Of a stretch of DNA of 64,000 nt, positions 58,492 to 64,000 are shown piece by piece. Source of the stretch: Aureobasidium sp. EXF-3400 (taxonomy: Eukaryota > Ascomycota > Dothideomycetes > Dothideales > Saccotheciaceae); the NCBI GenBank assembly GCA_024195585.1, contig SWBL01000208.1:27329-91328 (forward strand). Reading direction: 5' to 3'. Every line of letters starts with the position of its first letter. Position 1 is the stretch's first letter. The translations under genes and the position numbers were made by a program. The notes beneath the pieces are model-generated. The model was given only the letters and a program-made list of their open reading frames with translations, did not search any database and was not told the origin of the DNA.

Positions 58492-60018
58492 TGGGAAACT
58501 GCTGCACGCAGAGACGGGTCAAAGGAATAATATCTCGATGCTGTCGGCTACTAGCTCGGCGATAGAGCTCAGATCAGCCGAGGGAAAGCGAAGATAGCGA
58601 ACTTTGCGGAGTAGTTGTTATCCAGCCAACACGCGCCAGAAAGAGACGGCAAGACCAGTAGGGCAAAACCAGCAATCGCTCGTGTGAAAAGTGTGACGGT
58701 AGGGGAAAGGAGAGAAGGGAAAGGGAGCGAGGAAAGAGATCCGGCATCTTGGTTCTCTTGAGCCGTGGGCCATCCCCAAACATGCTGCTCCGAGAACTAC
58801 AGGCTGCTGCTCATATCAGCTCTTGGATTAAGCCGACACGGTCCGACTCTCTCCACATCAAACAAACCGAGCGCCGCCCGACTGTTGATCTAACCCTCTC
58901 GCTCTGACATGTGATATTACTCGCACTACGTTTTGTGTATCCCGTAGCACTGCCGCCGCGTCCGAACAATCTCTTGACTCCCGGCAATTTTCGTCCTTGG
59001 CTTTTTGCTTCCCGCTGGTATGCAATGCAGAGGAGTAGGCTTCACACCTCTCTCTGATGTCGTTGTTCCCCTACTTTTGCCTTAGCCGCATTCCTTGCTC
59101 CGGTTGGCCTGCTTAACCGCAACCGCAGACCGTATCCCGCCAAACCGGCACCATCGTACCTCTGACTCGGCAATTCATGCTGGGACATCTTCCCGTCCAC
59201 TCAGCTTTTCCAGATTTACCCAGACCAATTCCTTGGATGCTGTTTGTGTTACTCCCAACTGCCGGCTCGTACAAGAGCCTGCCGAACCCCGCGCTCTCAC
59301 GCGCGGCTGCACCGCTGCTGATATCTGCCCCGGATTGAGGTCGAGATTCCATGTAATCTACATCTCATCACATGCATACGAGATCAATTAGGGAAATGCT
59401 TTAGTCGTAATTTCTCCTTTGAACATAAGATCGAAGCGGCTGCTATGACGTGACAGAATCTCCTGGTATGTTCACAGAAACCAGTTGTGCCGTTGATTGA
59501 AGCAAGGGCATCGTGAGTCTTTTATCGACATCGTGGAATTTGCATAATGTCATTTACCGCAATCTTTGACTCGAATTGAGACAGCCTAGATGAGACAATC
59601 TCTGTTGTGAGAGTGGGCGAACGTGCCGCTTGTGGTGAAAGATTCTTCGAAAGACATCGAGCATACATGATTTTGACGACCTTGTTGCAAGGTTCATCGT
59701 TGGCCGGCGGAGATACCGTCTGTCCTATCCTATGCAATTGCATCGATTGAAGTGGCACGAGCGGAGGTCTAGGCGTTTGACTCAGACAGGGCTCCTAGAC
59801 CTAGACCTAAATCACGCATGACAATGAGCAAGGTTGCACATCAATCCCAGAGCCATGGATCAAAACACACACATTCTTATTTCACGATTCAGCAATGTGA
59901 CGTACCCCTAGCTATGTGCTGTCATGCCATGCATCGTTGCAAGACAGATCTGCGTTGTCTCCATTTCTCATCATCGACCGATCTTCTCGCTACCGCTCAA
60001 GCGCATATCCTCAGAGCA
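58492..60018. other. Long upstream region of the Zn2Cys6 gene
   Basis: 1.5 kb with no supported coding sequence. It includes C/T-rich tracts at 58840-59110. The far end is the 3' flank of the four-knuckle gene. No repeats or tRNA detected by eye. It may contain a long leader or regulatory region. Confidence 0.5.
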
Positions 60019-61207
60019 TTAGTATATTGATCCCTCGTAGAACTCACGTTCTTGTTCCATCTCGTCCTTGCTTTCTGCCGAATCAGCACTGTCATCGTAA
60101 GGGCTTCTTGGTAAGAAGCTTGCATCTCCTGGGACCTCATGACTCGGTTCCACTTGGCCTCCATTGCCATCAACATCATATGTGCGGAAGTTGGGGATGC
60201 CATCATAGGCTGGCTGAGATTCTACAAGCGTCTTTCGAACACTAGGGGTTGCGTCGGATTCTTGGTTTGTGGCAGAGCTCGATGAACTTTCACGGATGAC
60301 GGCTTGAACAGCGTCCTTAGACTTGGTCCGTTGGCGTCGCTCTTGTCCGCTGTCTTGAAACTGGAGCGGAGCTAGCGTGTTGTGGTCTTCATACGATTGG
60401 TGGCGGGCTTGGGCCTGTGGAATGCTCTGACGAGGTAGCGATAGGCCAGAGATGATGTCCGGCCTGACAACAGCTGGAGTGGGGAGCTGTCTCAATGTGG
60501 AAGGTTGTGTGGATACGGGTTGGTAGGATGTGGAACCAGAGGATTGAGGTAGGCCACGGTAAGCATTTGCCAGATAAATGCGGACCTCTTCATGGTTTCT
60601 ACCGGTGAAGAGTCGAAGGGTGTCTATGACTGCTCCCATCTTGATCTTGTAGATCTCATCAGCAAAGGCAGCATTGTGCAAGATCCCCTGGGCGCTTTGG
60701 GTGGTGAGGTTGTGCGAGATGAAGTCCCTCATGCCATCAGTGAACACTTTGCCGGGGGTTGGGTTGAGAGCACAGTATTCTTGTACATGACCTAGTTGCA
60801 TGCAGCCACCGCACCGGACTAGATCCTCTTCACAGGGGTTAGGGAGGTGCTAAAACCAGATGTCAGCTAAGTGCCTTGCGTTGCCGAGACAAGATGGTCG
60901 AAAGAAACCACTTACCCATTTCTGACAGTTGTGACACAGGGCGTAGTACTGTCTGGAGTGTTAGCAAAGATGGCCAGTTATTCAATGTATGCTTATCCGG
61001 TTGATGTAGTACCTGGTAGTCGTCTCGCAGTCTGCGCGGTCCAAGATGGCAGAAGTTCCAGGTGTGGCCAAAGGCGCCGCAATTCAAGCATTCTTGAAGA
61101 GGATGTTCACATGTGTGAGCCGGATGAGCTGCAAAGGTCAGGAATGCAGAAGAAAGGTATAGAGCATATGACTTACTCTTGTGACAGTTGTAACAGAGGT
61201 TCGACAT
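60019..61207 (-). CDS. Four-zinc-knuckle (CCHC) protein, function unknown
   Basis: Exons 61207-61177, 61128-61013, 60948-60916 (33 nt) and 60849-60019 give 336 aa. Splicing assembles four CCHC knuckles in the first 90 residues: CYNCHKTHPAHTC (C-x2-C-x3-H-x4-C), CLNCGAFGHTWNFC (C-x2-C-x4-H-x4-C), CHNCQKWHLPNPC (x3 type) and CGGCMQLGHVQEYC (x4 type). A helical domain follows (FTDGMRDFISHNL, EIYKIKMGAVIDTLRLFTG, EVRIYLANAYRGL). The tail is Gln/Ser-rich and acidic at the end. Knuckles usually bind single-stranded RNA or DNA. I do not recognise a named ortholog. Confidence 0.78.
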
Positions 61208-61436
61208 TTTCGCGATGGCAAGCCAACTCGCGCTAAAGGCAGATTGCGCAACGATGAGAAAGATCCGAGCGTCGATGAAGCTGAAGAGCAGCGGGACGAG
61301 TGGAGCGTTTGGGAAATGGGCATGGAAGACAAAAATCGCCAAGGGCAGGAAGTGGGCGGGCGCACTTTCCTAGGTGGGCTTCCAAGCAGGCAGCCATGAA
61401 TTCGAGCCACATCGTTCTCAATAATACCTACACCAT

Positions 61437-62784
61437 CTATCGCTTGTTCTTTTTCCAATTTCCACCCTTACCACCTTTTCGCGCGGCTGGCGGCTTGCGG
61501 TCGAACAACTTTTCTCTAACGAACCCAGCATCTGCCAATCTCAAATAACTGGTGACGCCCTGATCTACAACAGCCAGGATGACACTCTTGTACCCATTGC
61601 GCAACTTCTGATACAGCTGTGCATCTTGACGAGGTGGCTGGTACGGTTGTGTGTCGATCAGACCGCTCAGTTGGGCAAGCGTTGGGAAAGTCGTCTCACG
61701 AGCATTGACGACTGCAATACGGAAGTCAGGCGTACCAGGGTCGCTTTTCTTGTATGTCGTCGAGCCAGGCTTCCACAAGTGGTATGTGATTCTGAATGCA
61801 GGATCTGTCGTCTCTGCAGAGTTCCTTTTCCTGGCTGTTGGATCGTAGCTGGTGATAATTGCAAGGCGACGATAGATTTCAGCTGAACAAATCAGTAGGA
61901 AGACATGCACATCTCATCGACTAGCACATACCGTAATTGCGATAGACTCCTGGTGTTACCAAGGGACCAAGTTTCTGCTCTGTTGCTGTTGCAGCTCGGG
62001 GAATGAACATGCTTCGCCACTTATCCCTCAGCAGACCTAGACTCCAAGCCGTGCCTTGCACAGTGGGATAACATTCGTCTCCCGGCTCGTCGCCTGGCCC
62101 ATCCCAGCTCGGCGCTCTGTGAACTGTATAGCCTGCTCTCTTCAAGCCAGCATATACGGAGTACCTTTCAAATGTCAGGGCGCCTTCACTGTTTCCTTCC
62201 ATGCCCAAGAATGCAGCATAGGCACCCTGTAGACTCATTGGTAGACCCTCGCCGTCTTCGCTATCGTCATCATCATCCACTGGCCATCTGACGTCAATCG
62301 TACCTCTCTCGAGCAAATAAATCGCTTCTTCTGGGAGCAGCCAGATTCTGTTTTCTCCCGCGGTACGAGGCCCGAGTGGATCTTCTTTTCCAGGGAAAAC
62401 CTTGCCCATGTTCTTGAACAAAGGTCCTTTAGGATCTTCTGTATATGCCATGTTGGTTTCCGGGTGATAGTAAGCCAGGACATGCTTCTTAGGTTGATGG
62501 ACACGCTGGAAAGATAGCGCATTGTGCATTGCATCTCTTGATGCAGTCAAGGCATCCGACTGTTTGTTTGTATGGTGAGGCTCAAAGTCTTTTTCGCCTC
62601 TTTTTGGTATTTTCGTATCATCGCCGCTGATCGCAAGTCAGTAAAATCAACAAATCGACATTTTTGACACGATTGCAACGCACGAGAAGTTCAAGAGTAG
62701 ACGGAAGTCTTGTGTCTCATCCGAGAGATCGATGTCACCAACATCTGGGCTACGAGGGATAACATCCTCATCTGCATCTGCCAT
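61437..62784 (-). CDS. SEN54: tRNA-splicing endonuclease subunit Sen54
   Basis: Exons 62784-62684, 62626-61932 and 61882-61437 give 413 aa. The N-terminal Sen54 domain contains ASRDAMHNALSFQRVHQPKKHVLAYYHPE and TAGENRIWLLPEEAIYLLERGTIDVRW. It is followed by ALTFERYSVYAGLKRAGYTVHRAP, then the C-terminal YHLWKPGSTTYKKSDPGTPDFRIAVVNARE with the endonuclease-fold strands, and a basic end (RKGGKGGNWKKNKR). Sen54 is the structural partner of catalytic Sen2 in the four-subunit enzyme that removes tRNA introns. The start at 62784 gives MADADEDVIPRSPDVGD, the typical acidic N-terminus. Confidence 0.92.
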
Positions 62785-63195
62785 GACAACTCGCAGCCTC
62801 CACCGAGCCGGAAGCTTCTATGGAAGGTGAAAGTGAATGAGAGCAGAAGCACAGCTTCCGAGTGAAACTTTGCAACTTGTCTCGGAAGATACTTCTACTG
62901 GATGACCGATCTCGCGTCTTACTGTGTTTTTTCCTTCTAACACACCCTTCTGAGTTCGCTTGCTTCTGAGTGTTTCTCGCAGACAACAACCATCCGACGC
63001 GAAAACGCAGTTGCAGTCAGAAAATCAGAACGACGCGTTACCCTTTTCGGCGCAGCCCGGCGGCTAAATCAGCCCTAGCCGCTTCACTTCACTCCACCCG
63101 AAGTCCACTCCCATCACCAGCTTCCTCCATTACCCACCGGCACGTTAACGTTCGCTTTGGTCATTCAGCATCTCTTTCCGCAACATAAAGTTATC
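62785..63195. other. Divergent promoter SEN54 / H4-like
   Basis: 410 bp between divergent starts. A C/A-rich tract at about 63060-63150 precedes the H4-like ATG. No gene seen. Confidence 0.5.
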
Positions 63196-63640
63196 ATGGC
63201 TCGCCTATCTGGCACCGCTCACCCAGCAGGAGCCGGCAAGACTGCCACTGGCGTCGGTGGAAAGGGTCTTAGAAAGAGTACTGCCAAGCGACACCGGTAC
63301 GTATCGACGACTATCATTGCTAGGTGGGTGACCCTGCTAAGATCTATCGCAGCAAGATTCTGCGCGACAACATTAAGGGCATCACGAAGGGAAGCATTCG
63401 GTGAGCAATTCCGCCGCCCGAACTCTAGAATTTGTTAATAAGATCTATAGCCGCTTAGCTCGCCGCGGCGGTGTTAAACGCATCTCCGCTACTATCTACG
63501 AAGAGGTTCGCTTCGCTCTAAAGGATAGACTAAAGACGGTATGCTAGCTATATTGCGATAACACGATTAGTCATTAACGACTCCTACAGCTTCTATAGGA
63601 CATCTGTGCTGTTCTTAGTATCTACACCTAGCATGTCCAT
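63196..63640 (+). pseudogene. Truncated histone H4 variant, probable pseudogene
   Basis: Exons 63196-63296, 63353-63400 and 63451-63538 join in frame to encode a basic Gly/Lys tail (TGVGGKGLRKSTAKRHR) and the H4 histone-fold start (KILRDNIKGITKGSIR, then RLARRGGVKRISATIYEE and VRFALKDRLKT). The next acceptor (63588-63589) gives Leu-Leu then TAG at 63596-63598. Past it, DICAVLSIYT continues the H4 alpha-2 pattern to a second TAG. The conserved C-terminal third of H4 is missing. The tail is longer than canonical H4 and several core residues differ, so this is a variant. Three introns also separate it from typical H4. A TAG-skipping acceptor at 63597-63598 is possible but still truncates. Confidence 0.65.
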
Positions 63641-64000
63641 TTTCCTCTTATAAGAAGTTAACAATCTGTACAGAATGTACTCGCCGTTTTAAAAAGTCTT
63701 TTAACAAATCTCGCGGGGTTCGACCATTAACACCACTAACTTTAACGTTAAATATCTTAACAACCAGTTGTCGCATTAAGCTGATTTTTATATAATTATG
63801 TAGCCAATTACCCATGAAACAAATTCCACCCCTTAGATTTATGACATTTATTCGCGTAGTGGAGAAATGTTAACGGATCGGCTTGTTTCTCGATCACGGA
63901 TTCTGTCAAGGGGCGAAGTCGGGAATAGATAACAGTACGTGGATACGGGTCTAGGCTATATGACGAGACGTAGACAAGGAGACAAAGAGGTAATAGGGAG
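63641..64000. other. AT-rich, RIP-like tract at the window edge
   Basis: No gene. Dense TTAA/TA dinucleotides and loss of coding potential follow directly from the H4-like remnant. Composition differs sharply from the rest of the window, with a partial return to mixed composition after about 63860. Confidence 0.5.

Overview
The window is nuclear DNA from a filamentous ascomycete (Pezizomycotina, probably Dothideomycetes). The evidence is short spliceosomal introns (about 45-60 nt, GTAAGT/GTATGT...YAG), Zn2Cys6 regulators, a DASH subunit, a PL3 pectate lyase, the fungal uridine kinase-UPRTase fusion and very compact spacing on both strands. The class is inferred from gene content and intron style, and no species is claimed. 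Most genes have introns. Coding lengths were checked by splicing exons by eye and confirming that reading frames join.

Layout. 1-6 kb: a Q/P-rich Zn2Cys6 regulator and RQT4 (ASC-1 type zinc finger), then a degenerate inverted-repeat element with a zinc-knuckle remnant, and a tRNA-Gly(TCC). 6.6-16.4 kb: REC8 meiotic kleisin, a small mitochondrial-type membrane protein, HSK3, UBP6, a Roadblock/LC7 light chain, a DUF1348 protein and a peroxiredoxin. 16.9-25.8 kb: MRS6 (Rab escort protein), a two-helix membrane protein, an acyltransferase-3 protein, an RBR ubiquitin ligase and a fungal hypothetical whose 3' end is hard to model. 26.2-37.1 kb: POL1 divergent from REX2 (with an MluI cell-cycle box between them), phosphoglucomutase, ISA2 and a Gfo/Idh/MocA oxidoreductase. 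37.9-45.2 kb: accessory genes: PL3 pectate lyase, a second RBR ligase paralogous to the first, a bacterial-type asparaginase and a 14-exon sugar transporter. 46.3-54.6 kb: GID8, URK1, a JmjC/cupin protein, a divergent pair of unrecognised cysteine-motif paralogs and an alpha/beta hydrolase. 55.2-64 kb: a large Zn2Cys6 regulator, a four-knuckle CCHC protein, SEN54 and, at the right edge, a truncated histone H4 variant in AT-rich, RIP-like DNA.

How the genes relate. The window is mostly housekeeping genes with no biosynthetic cluster. Some share themes: ubiquitin and protein turnover (UBP6, GID8, two RBR ligases), chromosome biology (REC8, HSK3, POL1, H4 variant, JmjC), and RNA metabolism (RQT4, REX2, SEN54). 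The least explained elements are the divergent CxCDLEY/CxCGAF pair at 51650-53456, the inverted-repeat element at 5277-5865, the four-knuckle protein at 60019-61207, and the decayed H4 variant.
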